64,000 nt of DNA from Blastobasis lacticolella (GCA_905147135.1 LR990040.1:24317857-24381856); one strand, 5' to 3'; positions 19,710-31,422 are shown, counted from the first letter of the stretch. Numbers and translations are program-made. The notes: generated from the letters alone by a model not told the origin.

Positions 19710-21720
19710 AGACTTTTTTTTTGTTTTTTTTTTTTTATTTCTTTACTAGACAGGCATTTGACCGCCACCTCACCTGGTGGTAAGTGACGATGCGGTCGAT
19801 GATGGGACATGCCTGTCTCGGAACAGCCTATTCACTCTAGCCTTGAAGGCATCCAGATTATATTGATCAGGGAACCCACTCGCAGGCAACGCATTCCATT
19901 CCTTAGCCGTACGCATTAATAAAGTCGAGCCAAAGCGGCTCGTGCGGATAGTTGGAAGATCCACGACATAAGGATGAAGCGCTTACCCGGATCGCGTCTC
20001 CCGATGGCGGAAAGGGGCCGGCGGAATGAGGTCGTGCAACTGCTTCGCACACTCACCGAAGTGCAACCTGTAGAAAACCGACAAACGCGCAACCCTACGC
20101 CGATGCTCGAGGCTCTGCAGCTTAGCCTCAATCAACTGCGGATCACAAATTAATCTCTTTGCACGTTTTTCCACCGAATCCAAAGCAGCCAGTTGGTATT
20201 TGGCTGATCCATCCCAGAGGTGGCAGCAGTACTCCATGCAAGATCGGACTTGTGCTTGATATAACTGAAGCAACTGCCTTGAAGTGAAGTACCGCTTGAC
20301 CTTCGAGAGCATTCCAAGTTTTTTAGCTGCAGTCTTGGCTTTTGATTCGATGTACTGTCCAAAGTTGAGATTGGTTGATAGCTCAACACCCAGGAGCTGT
20401 AGGCTGTCGGTAATTTCCACAGACACATTCCGGTAAGTCGGAGCTAAATGGAATGGACTCCGTTTAGCGGAAAACAAACACGCCTGTGTTTTGGTGGCGT
20501 TGAACGACACTAGATTGGCTTCGCCCCAATCGGACACTGCCTTGAGAGCCTCGTGCAAGCGACCAACCATGGCCTCTCGACAAGACTAAATATCGCCCCT
20601 GTTGGCTCTTGCATCCGACAGATATCTATCCGTTACTGTGCTGTCATCTGCGTACCCAAAGATACCGGGTCTAAACAGATTGTTAATATGCAGCAGGAAA
20701 AGAGTCGCGGACAGAACCGACCCCTGAGGAACTCCCGCGTCGATAGCCTTAAGTTCAGACGTGTAACCGTCTAGAACTACATGGACTGATCGTTCACTTA
20801 GAAAATCCGATATCCAGGTGCAAAAGCCAGCAGGAATACCATATGAGGAAAGCTTGCTTAAAAGGGCTGCGTGCCAAACCCTGTCAAAGGCCTTGGAGAT
20901 ATCAAGAGACACAGCAAGGGCCTCGCCATGCCTGTCAATGGCCTCACTCCACATACGAGTAGCATACACCAGAAGGTCCCCAGTTGACCGACCACAGCGG
21001 AATTCGTACTGGCGATCGCTGAGGAGATCGTTACCTTCAAGATGCACGAGGAGTTGTTTGTTGCCAAAGACCAAAACGCCTTACTCCCAGGAGGGTAAGA
21101 GGCCAGTTTGGTGCCAGTCCGACTTATGTGGTCGAATCTTGCCTTGCGTAGCGTCCATTTGCAAGACTTGGCGGCGAGTTTAAAGGCTTTCTTCAGTTTG
21201 CGAGTATCCGGAGACATATGCGCTCGAGCCTCAGCCCAGGCAGAGTATGCCGCTTGCTGCAGCGCTTCAGCGCGACTGCAGTCAGCACTAAACCATGGAC
21301 GAGACTTGCCATTCATCGCTACTTCAGAATATGGAATAAAGTATTCCATTCCCTGCCGTATAACCGCGGTACCGGCTTCTTTATAGGTTGTTATAGGAGG
21401 ACGGAAGTTGGACGAGGTGGCGCTCCGCCGACCAGCTACCATGCTCACCATTGCCGCACGGGAAGGTGCCTGACGCGGAGACCGCGGGGACGCCCGAACC
21501 CCCCCAGATTGGCTACCTGGCCCTCCCATCCGGTCGCCAACCGGCAGGGTAGAGCAATCTGGGATTTTTCGTGAGATGGCGGGGCAGCCTTTCATTGGTG
21601 GCTAACCAGCTACTTGGGCCCCCAACTATCTACGGCCGGCCAGCGGCGGCACCGTGCTTCGGATCCCGCTGCCCTCCGAAGCCAGACACCCGGTACGGGA
21701 GTGGTGAGCAGTAGAAAACA
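19710..21720 (-). pseudogene. Jockey-like LINE, internally deleted and frameshifted
   Basis: Minus-strand pieces of an ORF2 are spread over several frames. About 20858-21595 gives a 5' region fused to the linker before the reverse transcriptase (RPWFSADCSRAEALQQAAYS). 20586-21074 gives RT blocks from LLSDRQYEF through SLDISKAFDRVWHAALL, AGVPQGSVLS and FGYADDST. 19983-20570 gives the thumb (FNATKTQACLFSAKRSP, LQLLGVELSTNLNFG). 19770-19964 gives the C-terminus (AKEWNALPASGFPDQYNLDA). The endonuclease and the first RT blocks are missing, so at least two internal deletions occurred. The 3' UTR ends in a long poly(A), seen as T at 19711-19737. The Jockey assignment rests on these motifs; no activity is possible. 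Confidence 0.85.
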
Positions 21721-22433
21721 TGGTTACGCAGACATTTTGAGAAAGCGACATTATGCGAAAAAGGCAATGTGAGAAAGCGACATTTTGCGTGGGACGTTTT
21801 GCGTCTGAGCGGCCTGCAATAAGGCTGCTAAAAGTAAAGATTTATTAAAATACAAAGGTAACAATCGCCTAGAACTCTCTCTCATTTAAGTCTCTCGCAG
21901 TAGCTCACAGCTAGCTTACTAGGCAATGTAGTTAGGCGACCTTTCTTTTTACAAATAAATTATACGAAGGGCGAACCAGTTCGTCCGGCGGAATTTCAAT
22001 GAATTGCCTCAGGAAAACAAGTAGCGCTTTTAATTGGCGCAATTAGGTAATTAGAGCATCGTAGTTAGTTTAAATAAGGATAAAAACTTTGTTGTATATC
22101 CAGTGAAGATATTTATGTAACCTTCTATTAATGCGATCATTTTACTTGCTGCATTGTGTTTTTGTGTTTAAACCGCAAAATGTGTTAACGATATAATCGT
22201 CTTGAGGCTATATATTAACTATTTTATATTGTCATTGATGAAAAGTGGTCACCGCCTTTAGCCATCAGCAACACCGGGGGCGGCGCCAAATACCCGTCTC
22301 TAATGCCCACGAACAATGCCACTGGGAATACAATTACTGTCTCAGTGTTTTATTATTTTTTAATGTTATTGCAAAATTATTGTGTCGTAGCGTCCTTGTG
22401 TAATAAATGTTTTTTATTTTTTCTTAGTATAAT
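21721..22433. other. No gene; short internal repeats
   Basis: Around 21735-21800 a phrase of the type GAGAAAGCGACATT recurs two to three times. A LINE-E-like scrap (AAAAGTGGTCACCGCC) lies near 22239. Nothing else is recognised. Confidence 0.4.
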
Positions 22434-22530
22434 CGGTGTTAATGTTCCATTTGTGCTCTCGCCTTAACCATGTGTCTGTGGAGTAAGTGTTATCTGTCCT
22501 CCATGACCCTAGTAACAGGGGAACCTTCAT
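22434..22530 (-). mobile_element. SINE-A fragment, degenerate
   Basis: Plus-strand matches are TGTGCTCTCG, CTTAACCATG and CCATGACCCTAGTAACAGGG, in the expected antisense order and spacing with deletions. Confidence 0.45.
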
Positions 22531-22569
22531 AAAATGAGACCTTTAATATTCCCAAATTTTAGAATTATA

Positions 22570-22690
22570 TTCAATTATGTTATACGGATGGACCCGGCGC
22601 GACTGCGTTCGCCTACTTTACATACATACATAGGAACAGCGACGGGATGCGTTTTATACTATATATAGATAGACGCATACATACATCTAT
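22570..22690 (-). mobile_element. Helitron H fragment, internally deleted
   Basis: The antisense begins near TATAGTATAAAACGCATCCC and ends near GCAGTCGCGCCGGGTCCA, so both end types of Helitron H are brought within about 100 bp. Confidence 0.5.
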
Positions 22691-22959
22691 GTAAAACAGA
22701 ACCCAAGCCTTCCAACTTCCAACAAAGACCCCGCAAAGCACCGGCAGGCCATGCATCGTCCGTTGTCTCGAGAGGAATCGATGTTTCATAGACGCGGCGG
22801 AAACGATATCGCGCCTCATAAATCTGCTTCCCGCCCGCGCCCCGCGCTTCGCCCCCGCGGCCCCGGTGCTTGCCCCGCCAGTATCGTAGCGATATAGTGC
22901 AAGGAAGAAGCAGTGGTGTGACTTTGTTTCGGCCACCTAGATGGCTACTCGTCTGCTCT

Positions 22960-23345
22960 TCAGGCTGCTACGCAGGAGATCCTCAAGGGTCAGTTCTGTC
23001 CGCAACTCTTTTCCTGCTGCATATTAACAGGTCTGGTCCTGCATGGAATATTGCTTCCACCCCTGGAATGTATCAGCCAAATAACAACTGGCCACTTTAT
23101 ATTCGGTGGGTAAAAGGCAAAAAGATTTGAGACGCTAAGCTGCGAGCCTCAAGCAACGACGTAGGGTTGCGCGTCTGTCGGTCGGCCTTCTACCTACAGG
23201 TTGCATTTCGGAGTGGGCATTTATACCCAGGAAAATTTAAAAATTTAACAGTAAGAACTCAATAGCCATACGATAATAAAATATCCACCGTCGGCAAATG
23301 CGATCCGGGTGGACGATTCCGTCCTTATGTTATGGATCTTTCAGC
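22960..23345 (+). pseudogene. Jockey-like LINE fragment, scrambled
   Basis: Translation gives GDPQGSVLSATLFLLHIN near 22975-23030, the RT GVPQGS region of the family at 19.7-21.7 kb. It is followed by shortened pieces of thumb and C-terminal sequence (GGGTTGCGCGTCTGTCGGTC; GCGATCCGGGTGGACG). Most of the catalytic FADD region is deleted. Confidence 0.65.
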
Positions 23346-23530
23346 TAACTGATTTGGTTTATAATGCGTAAGGCTGCACATTGCCAATCACATGCGAACT
23401 ATCAGTCAAATGCCTGGCTAGTTCTTTTATTAATAGCTAGTGTAGCCTATGGAACTAGCGTGTCCTCGATCCAGTAAAAGCCTTTTCACACCCTCAGGTT
23501 ATTTCTACGTAAGCAGAGGTTGATAGCTCA

Positions 23531-23956
23531 CGTTATACTGTTCGTGTCTTCCACACTGTGTCGCTAGCGCCCCCACATTGCAATGAATACGGGTACTATG
23601 CATATGAATACTTTTTGCGTGGAGCGCGACACAATCGCGACCTTATCGATTCATCGAAATCGATCGATAAGTCTCGCTTATCTCAAAGCAATTCGTCGTC
23701 ATCGTCGCATTCCATCCGATGAGCTGTGGTCAAATGCAAGTCTAACGCAAATAAAATTAACAGTTATCTCTACCCACATACGGCGAAACCTCACAGAATT
23801 ATGATAATGACGTCAAGGCCACAACCGACACGTAATACTGTCCCTTTCTCCCGCACTGTGCCGCTAGCGCCCCCACATTGCAATGAATACTGGTACTACG
23901 CACATGAATACTTTTTGCGTGGAGCGCGACACAATCGCGACCTTATCGATTGAGCG
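23531..23956 (+). repeat. Direct duplication with exact 300-bp period
   Basis: The 126-bp block at 23531-23656 is repeated at 23831-23956 with few differences. Shared landmarks are GCTAGCGCCCCCACATTGCA, GAATACTTTTTGCGTGGAGC and CGCGACCTTATCGATT. The sequence between the copies is unique. No ORF crosses both. Confidence 0.8.
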
Positions 23957-24325
23957 AGATTAGCGATCAATAAGCAGCAGCTGCTCTCACCTGATTGTGT
24001 TGAGATTGCGCGATTTCGTCAGGCCCTTTGTAACAGTAAGGACAAAGAGTAAGTTAGTATTAGAAAAAGAAAACGTATTGTGGTTATAGAGGTGGGTAAT
24101 GCATGGGTGTTCGCTCTGCTTTGCTTACAGCGGTGACCATATTCCTTGAGGAATAATATAAGAATGTGATACTTATCCTTTGTTTTTTTTATTATTATTT
24201 AAGATCTAATATCTAGATCACTATCACACACTATTACTATTATACAGCTATCACTAGTGCTTGACAGACAAAACAGATCCAGTAGAGAAATACCACCCAT
24301 TCCACCCGTATTTAATTCGAAAGTA
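23957..24325. other. No recognisable gene
   Basis: No coding or RNA feature; only a weak LINE-E-like scrap near 24090. Confidence 0.4.
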
Positions 24326-24582
24326 GTAGAGCTCGTCTAGTCTAAAATGACGCGCCCCACTACTTAGTTAGTTTTTTTCGATGTGTGAGTGCAAATATTG
24401 ATAACGACACTTCATCTGTGTGGGAGCCAATGAACGACGCGTGCTCCTACGTTTGAATTTTACCGGCAACTGAATGACCAATTACAACGGCATTTGTATA
24501 TGTATTGCATCCATATTTTAAACTTGCTTGTGTGCGTTAATGCGATAGTGGGGCGCGTCATTTTAAATTAGATGAGCTCTAC
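24326..24582. mobile_element. MITE with ~37-bp terminal inverted repeats
   Basis: GTAGAGCTCGTCTAGTC at 24326 and its antisense partner ending GATGAGCTCTAC at 24582 are the termini. The inverted match extends through AAAATGACGCGCCCCACTA. The 257-bp element has no ORF. The flanks share only an AAGT-like motif, so the target-site duplication and superfamily are unresolved. Confidence 0.7.
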
Positions 24583-24649
24583 AAGTGTGTAAATAATATA
24601 CATCTACTAGTTTCGGCTTCGTATTTTACTCACATGCTATATTCACATT

Positions 24650-24712
24650 GCCGACGCCCCTGTTGTTGGTGATGTCCAGACCACTTTCCGTCAGGTGGCC
24701 TACCGACAGAAA
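24650..24712 (+). mobile_element. LINE-E 3' scrap
   Basis: GTTGTTGGTGATGTCC and GACCACTTTCCGTCAGGTGG match the LINE-E 3' end. It is about 60 bp, heavily truncated. Confidence 0.5.
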
Positions 24713-24714
24713 AA

Positions 24715-24955
24715 GTCGGATAACCCCGTCCAAGTTTACATATAAGGACTCAAATATTTTCTTAACTACTAAACCAAATTTAATAAAACAAAGCTAAGAA
24801 CCATCTCGATTACTTTTAAACAGATAAAACTTCATACAAATCGGTCCACCCGTTCTGGGATATGGTTCCACAGACAGACATATAGATATACAAAGCTACA
24901 GAAACGTGTCCAACTTATAACGCCCCTCTTTTTCATCGGGGATTAAGAAAACCAT
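24715..24955 (+). repeat. Interspersed repeat S
   Basis: The most complete copy here: ACAAAGCTAAGAACCATCTC, AAATCGGTCCACCCGTTC, CACAGACAGACATATAG and ACTTATAACGCCCCTCTTTT, ending in GGGGATTAAGA. Confidence 0.6.
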
Positions 24956-26119
24956 GCGTGTGATAAAGACACCGCTCTATGAAACCGAATGCATTATTTA
25001 CCGTCGACATCTGTAATATCCGCTTAAGGGCAGGTGGCCCATTCGTCTTTTGTTTATTGACACTGATGCTAAAATGGAACGCGTTGCTCATAGAATAAAG
25101 ACCATTGTCGTATGGGAACGCAGAGCGATGCGTAAGTGCGAAAATGTGCTAATTTTAATAAATTTTTGCTTGTTATTAAAAAACTATGTCTAAATAAAAG
25201 TCAAACTCTTCGAATTTATCTGTAAATATTTATTGTCTTTAGTTGAGTGTAAAATGTCAGTGGTTTAGTAATCATATTCACAAAGCACTACAAAAAGGGG
25301 TAAGTTTGAGATTTTTTTGTCAAATGAAGTTCGTTAAATTGTGTAACTTTTAACGATTTCGACCAGATTAGATCCTTAACTAATTTCTATGTAATAAATA
25401 TACTACATTCTATGTCTCAGATTGTTTGATAATACCCTAATTTTGAGATACCTGGACTTAAATCATATTTACCCACGCACTTACTATCTAGATGACTCGC
25501 GCCAGCACGGCAGCTGCGTGAGGAATGATGCGTTCCAGCTTCGGCCAGAAATTCGAATATCTTCAAAAGCACACTATTTAAGACATAGTAAAGACCCACC
25601 TTGAATATATCCTTGGTTTTTCAACCTGTTGCTGCTTATATTATTGTTTTCCACCTTATCTACTCGCCTTTCTCCGGGGAATCTCAAAAACCAAACTACA
25701 CGAAGACAACGTTTATTTAGGCTCAGGTAAATCGAGGCAACAACCAACAACCCTGCTGATGTTTCACCTAATTAGCTGTTCCCCTAAGGGCATATCTCCG
25801 AAACCGGATCCCTAAGCGGCTGCAACGCTATCTGTCAGCGTAAATAATGAGGTGGACAATAACGTCTAGCGCTAGAGCAACACAAGTGTCCTTTATTATT
25901 TTCATGTCGCTCGTAATTGCCTGTTGGTCCGCCATTAATCAGAGATTCAGGGTTTGGGACGAGGTGGAGGTTGAGGCGGGAATATGGAGGATGCTTAAAC
26001 ATTTTTAATTTATATATAAAAGCATTAGCGAAGCATTTGACTGTTATCTCACTTGGGGGTAAGATGCAGTCGAAGATGCAGCATGCATTAGAAAAAGCCT
26101 TTGTAGTTTTGAACGTGTT
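24956..26119. other. No recognisable gene
   Basis: Over 1.1 kb without a convincing ORF, RNA gene or repeat. Short ORFs near 25.4-25.6 kb on both strands overlap each other and lack coding signs. Confidence 0.45.
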
Positions 26120-26335
26120 CAGATCTGGTTGGTAACGTGTTCTATTGTCAGATTTGTGTAGATGGCTGGAAGATTTACGACCGCGCGCATCGCGTTGACC
26201 GATGTCGGCATTAGGCCCGCGGAATTAAGCCGCGCAACTCCTTCGCTCACTACCCAAAAAGTAATATTTAGGAAGACCGACAGATGCATTACTCTAAGTC
26301 GAAAGCTCAATTTTAAATAGGTGTGGGAATTCGGA
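26120..26335 (-). pseudogene. Jockey-like LINE fragment (ORF2 C-terminal region)
   Basis: Antisense of this stretch aligns with the 20.0-20.1 kb region of the larger Jockey-like copy. Both show GTCGGT followed by a short gap, a GTGAGCGAAGGAGTTGC-like block and an ATTCCGCGGGCC-like block. It has decayed through substitutions and small indels. Confidence 0.5.
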
Positions 26336-26964
26336 GTGTCCCTAACGAGGTGATTAAAAAAGAAAAAAAAATAGGGACACTCCAGCCAGGTGGAGTAACG
26401 ATCTGCGAAATGCTGCAAAAATAGCACTGACGGAGTGCGGGCTGATCATGACGTAGGGCCTGCATAATTTAATTCTTAAATATTTCCTCAATATTGTATC
26501 AAAATTCATCAAACCGCTTAAGCTCATGCCTTAAACAACAAATCTGTGGCTGTGTGCAGAACACATCACAAACCAATTACGCGCCAGTTTCCCATCCAAC
26601 GCTGCTCTGGCCTCTTCACGGTCACCGAACACCGATACACAGACAGCAATGGACAGCGCAATGACCTCAGCAGTTTTGGTCTTGTTGCTCGTCTTTCCTT
26701 ATACGTCGAGCGTAGGTGGTTCTATTGATTTCGAATTTTCTTTAAATGCCATTTCTTGTTCTGTTAACGAATGTTGCTGGTTGGTTTAATCCAGATAAGA
26801 TGGGGAATCGATGTATGAACAAATGGATAAAAAACGTATTTTATAAGGTTGATTGGTGTGTGTTGTTTGGAAGAGTAGAATTTTATCAAGTGGTAGGACA
26901 GTCAAGTATGGGGAGTCCCATCGTCTTATCTATTCCATCCTGTGTTCTGGTGTAAAACAACGTA
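26336..26964. other. No recognisable gene
   Basis: No recognised coding or repeat content. Confidence 0.4.
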
Positions 26965-27115
26965 GCCAGCGCATAGTCCTCACAGTGATTACGCACCTGC
27001 GGTTTTGAGTTTTGCTACCTGCAACCTAAATGCATAATCGCAGATGTAATGGGCACAGTTACCACTTACCATCAAGTGGGCTATCTGCCCGTTTATGACT
27101 GAGTAAAAAAAGATG
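26965..27115 (+). repeat. Interspersed repeat F
   Basis: Blocks TCCTCACAGTGATTACGCAC, TTTTGCTACCTGCAACC, AGATGTAATGGGCACAG and CTTACCATCAAGTGGGC, with a final A-run. Related copies are at 18655-18735, 36340-36405 plus 38207-38295 (split), and 41680-41815. Confidence 0.6.
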
Positions 27116-27603
27116 TTCGGCATCTTCTTCTTGATATTTTATGTCACGGAAAAATAAGTAGAAATGATTTTGGTAATTAGTGCATTAGCTTTGGAGATTA
27201 GCACGTTTAAACCAACAAACAAAAAGACAGAACTCTGCAGCTTTAATATTAGTATTATAAATAATATTCATCATATTTATGCCAAGAAAAAAGAAACTAA
27301 AATTAAAATAAATCAGATCCTTCTTTATCTCGCGACGTTAATCTAGAAATAGATAAAGATACAAGTCGTTTCAGTTTAGAGCTAGACTTCTCTATTACTC
27401 TGGATTTGCAGATTACAGATTTCATGTCCGTTCTAAATACCGGACATCCAGATTTTCCGCCGGGTATTCTCGGGGGTGAAGCTCCGACACGGTTTCGCAG
27501 AACGGCGTTTGTATAATTAATTATTTGATATTAGCATTGCTATCCAACGAGGCAACGCAGCTAGCTTTCTGGGCATCATTTCGGAGGACGATGAATTTCT
27601 TAA
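27116..27603. other. No recognisable gene
   Basis: Nothing identified; AT-rich flank of the Helitron. Confidence 0.4.
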
Positions 27604-28369
27604 TCTTTTATACTAATATTATAAAGAGGAAATGTTTGATTTTTTGTTTGTTTGTTTGTTTGTTTGTTTGTTTGTATTGAATAGGCTTCGAAACTACTGG
27701 ACAGATTTCAAAAATTCTTTCACCGTTGGGAAGCTACACTATCCCCGGGTGACATAGGCTATATAATATTATCTAAAACATTACGGATCATTAATAAAAC
27801 TCCAATGATGTAACCCAAGGTGTAATAAAATACCCAAAATATTACTTACATCGCGTGTGCTGCGAAAACTATTGATGATAGAACAAAATAATGTACTACG
27901 ACTTTGCAGAACACATCATTATCTACAAGAAGTGTCGCGACAGTATATGTCTAACTATTATAGTTATGTCACAATAAGTGTTATTTTATTTTCAAAATTT
28001 AATTGAATTGCCGCCGCTAAAAAACGCTCTTTATTTGTACCTTTGTATTAATCCTTATCAAAATCAATTACTTCATATTCACGACTGCTTATTGAAGGTA
28101 TTGACCTTTATATAACTTTTTGAATTATTCAATTCAGACAGTCCATTCGAAAGATATCGCGAGTTTAAAAATGTGAATATTAGAAAAAAGTCGCGTGTTC
28201 GCCGCTCAGTCCGCTCGGCTATCTAGGCAGCACGGGGTACGGAAGGGGAGTCAATGTCAAGAAATAAAGTGCCGCGCGGCTGACTCGCGTGGTCGGCTCC
28301 CTACGCAGCGGTCGTGTGTAACCCGTGTACCCGTAGTGGTACCCGTGCGAAGCCGGGGCGGGCCGCTAG
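27604..28369 (+). mobile_element. Helitron G, complete, non-autonomous (766 bp)
   Basis: The left flank is A and the element opens TCTTTTATACTAATATT. It contains a GTTT microsatellite near 27646-27676 and a GGCTTCGAAACTACTGG block. It ends CGAAGCCGGGGCGGGCCGCTAG with a T flank, and a CCCG/CGGG stem lies just inside the end. Insertion between A and T, a TC start and a hairpin plus CTAG end are the Helitron hallmarks. No Rep/helicase ORF is present, so it relies on an autonomous partner. A second copy lacking its 3' end is at 36923-37633. Confidence 0.75.
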
Positions 28370-28736
28370 TATGTAATATTTTAGTATTAGTGTTTATTTC
28401 TACTTACTGTATTTTACTTTCTTTCTTAAGGTCTTTGTAAATATTTTATCTGTAACTAAATAATTTATGTGATATTGTCACTTGCTATTACTATACTTAA
28501 AATTAACATTTATTTGTAAAAGTGGCTTGTAGCAAGTGAATATTAATCTTCTAGATAGTTTCTAAACAGAACTTTTTTTAGAATTGGTGTATTATACAAT
28601 ATGGCGTATTGTAGGTCGTATGCATGTCGAATTGCGCATATTTGATACAACATTATAATCATAATTTTGGCATCAATATTTTGTTTCATTTGGATGTCCC
28701 ACAGCGTGCAACAAAGAAAATATACAGTACAATATC
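28370..28736. other. No gene; small inverted repeat
   Basis: TCACTTGCTA and TAGCAAGTGA about 45 bp apart (28478-28540) could form a 10-bp stem. Nothing else is recognised. Confidence 0.4.
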
Positions 28737-28975
28737 CCGGTAGTGCGCGTGAGGGATCAGGGTCCTCCTTGGCCATGATCCAGGTTTTGGCATATGTGAT
28801 AATCTTACCTCCGTGACCCTGTTAATAGGGGAACTTAACCAGATTGGATCACTGTCGGATTTATGTGGTTGTTATACCTACATAAATCCAAAAAGTCATT
28901 AGTATTTGGCGGCAAGGTGGATCGAACCTGGTACCTCTCGCTTCCCAGTACGACACGCAAGCCAGATGCTCTAAA
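28737..28975 (-). mobile_element. SINE-A copy with internal deletion
   Basis: Landmarks are TTGGCCATGATCCAGG, ACCTCCGTGACCCTGTTA and AACCTGGTACCTCTCGCTT. The TGTACATAACTCAG-containing middle is lost. Confidence 0.7.
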
Positions 28976-29225
28976 TTTTTTAGACAATGCCACTTTAATA
29001 TGCATTCTTACCAAGGCGGTATTTAATAAGCACAGGTATGTGCCAGCGATCCAATTCATTCCGCGTAACAATGCGCGCCCACGCACGATATGCATGTGGG
29101 ATGCGCGCGCGCCGATGCAAGCGTTACTGGAATACAGAGATGAGCTGCGGAAGCTTGTTAATAGAGATGAGTGGATAGAAATTTCGTTTTTGTTTCTCGT
29201 GTTAATTTGGATATGAGGTGGAAAT

Positions 29226-29473
29226 CATCATCAGCATCATCTTGGCGTTAATATTCCGGTTGTGCTCCCGCGCATGAGAGCCCGGAGTCCGCCTTTGGCA
29301 GATTAGGTAATTACAGTGGAGCGACTGTCATTTGACCTCCGTGACCCTGTTACCAGGAGAACCTGGCCAAATTGGATCATGGTTACACGTTCGCCTAGCG
29401 GCAGTGGGTTTTGAACCCGGTATCTCTCGCTTGTGAGTCGGGTACCGTCACCACTCAGCCACTGACGCTCCAA
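29226..29473 (-). mobile_element. SINE-A copy with well-preserved tRNA-like head
   Basis: On the minus strand the head is GCGTCAGTGGCTGAGTGG followed by the B-box region GGGTTCAAAACCC. The tail appears as ATCATCATCAGCATCATC on the plus strand. The central spacer is deleted, so the head lies close to the tail domain. Confidence 0.8.
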
Positions 29474-30238
29474 GAGGATAGCGGAAATGAGGTCCCATAA
29501 TAAACGACCCTGGATTGACAACCCTAAGTCGGGTGCGATAACCAACAGCTAGCGATACGAGTGGTGAAGAAAGAGTAAGAAACCAGACCCTGGCAGAAGC
29601 CAGGATTTGCTGCTAGGAAAATAGTGATGAGTCTACGTTTTATTATGGACGCTTGAAAACAACGACACGACGCAATCCTATACTGTACGTCAACAAGAAA
29701 TAGTGCATACGATTCTATTATCATGCTATTATTTTCGTACATTGCTATTTCAAGCGTTGGTTATACAATGCATGTAAAGTGGAAACAGTAGACTTTTATC
29801 AGCTTCTATTATTTTCAAATCAAAGCAACGTTATTTATATACACGTCTTCTTTTTGTTTGAACTTTGCATCCTCGGCCCACGCCACAAAATATGGTACAT
29901 TTATCCACTGTTTGAAGCCACCGCGATCCTTATCTGGTATGCACGAGGCTGAATGGATAGAAATGTTAGGAGTACCAAACAAATATGTCAAGTGGGCGAG
30001 AGAAAGACTGGGAAATATTTTAATTAATCATACGAAATGCGATGTTCTTTTTAGATACCTATAAAAGAAGAAGATGGAATGATCGGCTCGGCAAGTTAGA
30101 GGGCAAGGTGGATACGGCAAATACCAAGAAAATCAACCTTATTTACGTTTATACCAGCCTATTCTATAGATATACATCATTATATCGCTATGATATTTTA
30201 TCACTATATGGCTCTATACTAAAAAAAATTACATAGGG
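29474..30238. other. No recognisable gene
   Basis: A CCAGACCCTGGCAGAAGCC phrase near 29584 resembles the 3' end of a second RTE-like family seen at 58.2 kb. Otherwise only short ORFs without resemblance. Confidence 0.4.
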
Positions 30239-30610
30239 AGTGTTGGTGGATTAATGGCTAAGGATCCCGACGCGAACCCCGAGGAACCAGGTTCGAACTC
30301 TAGTGCCCACATGTACCTACATTCTCTCCGAATCTCCCTATATTTTCTCTCTTTCCTGAGTTATGTACATTAGTTGAATACTAACCGATATTCTTACGGT
30401 GAGGGAAAATATCGTGATAAAACCTGCACATTCTGGCGACTGAATGGGTAACCATGATCCAATCTGGTCAGGTTCCCCTGTTAACAGGGTCACGGAGGTC
30501 AGATGACAGACGCTTGGCTGTAATTATCTGATCCGCCAAATCCTGGATCATGGTCAAGGTGGACCCCGGGCCCTTGTGCGCGGGAGCACGACGGGGACAT
30601 TAATGCTATG
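30239..30610 (+). mobile_element. SINE-A copy, long
   Basis: Head GTGTTGGTGGATTAATGGC with B-box-like AGGTTCGAACTC, full body including AACCATGATCCAATCTGGTC and GGTCAAGGTGGACCCCGGGC, and an end at ACATTAATGCTATGATGAT. There is extra sequence near 30320-30350. Confidence 0.8.
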
Positions 30611-30719
30611 ATGATTATCGTGTGTAGGTGCTTTAAAAGTGACTTACGTTAGCTATCTATTCTATTTTATATATACAGATACACATACCCACTAGCGACA
30701 TCCCTCGGCTTGGTACTTG

Positions 30720-30802
30720 TTCTGCCAAATCCTGGATCATGGTCAAGGCGGACACCGGGCCATCGTACTTGAGAATGCAATCGAGACATTAACGCCAAGA
30801 TA
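30720..30802 (+). mobile_element. SINE-A 3' fragment
   Basis: Only the last 80 bp: TGCCAAATCCTGGATCATGG, AAGGCGGACACCGGG and ATTAACGCCAAGATAA. Confidence 0.7.
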
Positions 30803-31411
30803 ACTACCATCTATAGACATACTATGTGACATACGTGTTATTACTGTACGCCGTACGCATAACTTCTATAATACGTGTCTACCTTTCGCACATATTGAGC
30901 CAATTTTGAGTAGTTGTGTTCTTAGTACTCAAAATAATTGACTTCCAAATTGCTCTTCCACGTCAGCAAGCGTATATCAACCGCTCAACCTCACAAGGGA
31001 CCGAAATTTAATCAATCTGATAGTTTGTTAAGTGATCGGTCTAGTTTCAACTGCTAATGCAATCGCGCGAGTGCTCTCCTTGGATTAGATCAATCAGTCT
31101 CTTTGCTTCGGAATGCTCCTCTCTTTGTTCCGAACCAGTCTTGTGGAAAATAAACGTTGCTTCGGACTGGGAACGAAAGCAGAGCGTAAAATGTTGATGC
31201 AGTTGATACGGTGACGTTTTTAGATGCTTCAAGACAGACGCGAAATGCAACTATATTTTAAAGGAGAGTAGAAACATACACTGTCGCCATCATCATGCTT
31301 ATCTTCTGCCAAAGTACATCTTCCTGCACTTCCTCTCCCATTTCACTCGATCTTCAGCATCCTCGCGTTATAAAAACCGTACCAAATCAAATTTTCTTTT
31401 TTGAGTAGGAC
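30803..31411. other. No recognisable gene
   Basis: The 5' flank of the RTE. A 67-codon minus-strand ORF near 31.1 kb has no recognisable domain. Confidence 0.4.
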
Positions 31412-31422
31412 ATTAAATGTAA
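31412..31422. repeat. Left TSD of the RTE element
   Basis: ATTAAATGTAA is repeated exactly at 34597-34607, immediately outside the element's 5' leader and GATGATG tail. Confidence 0.85.
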
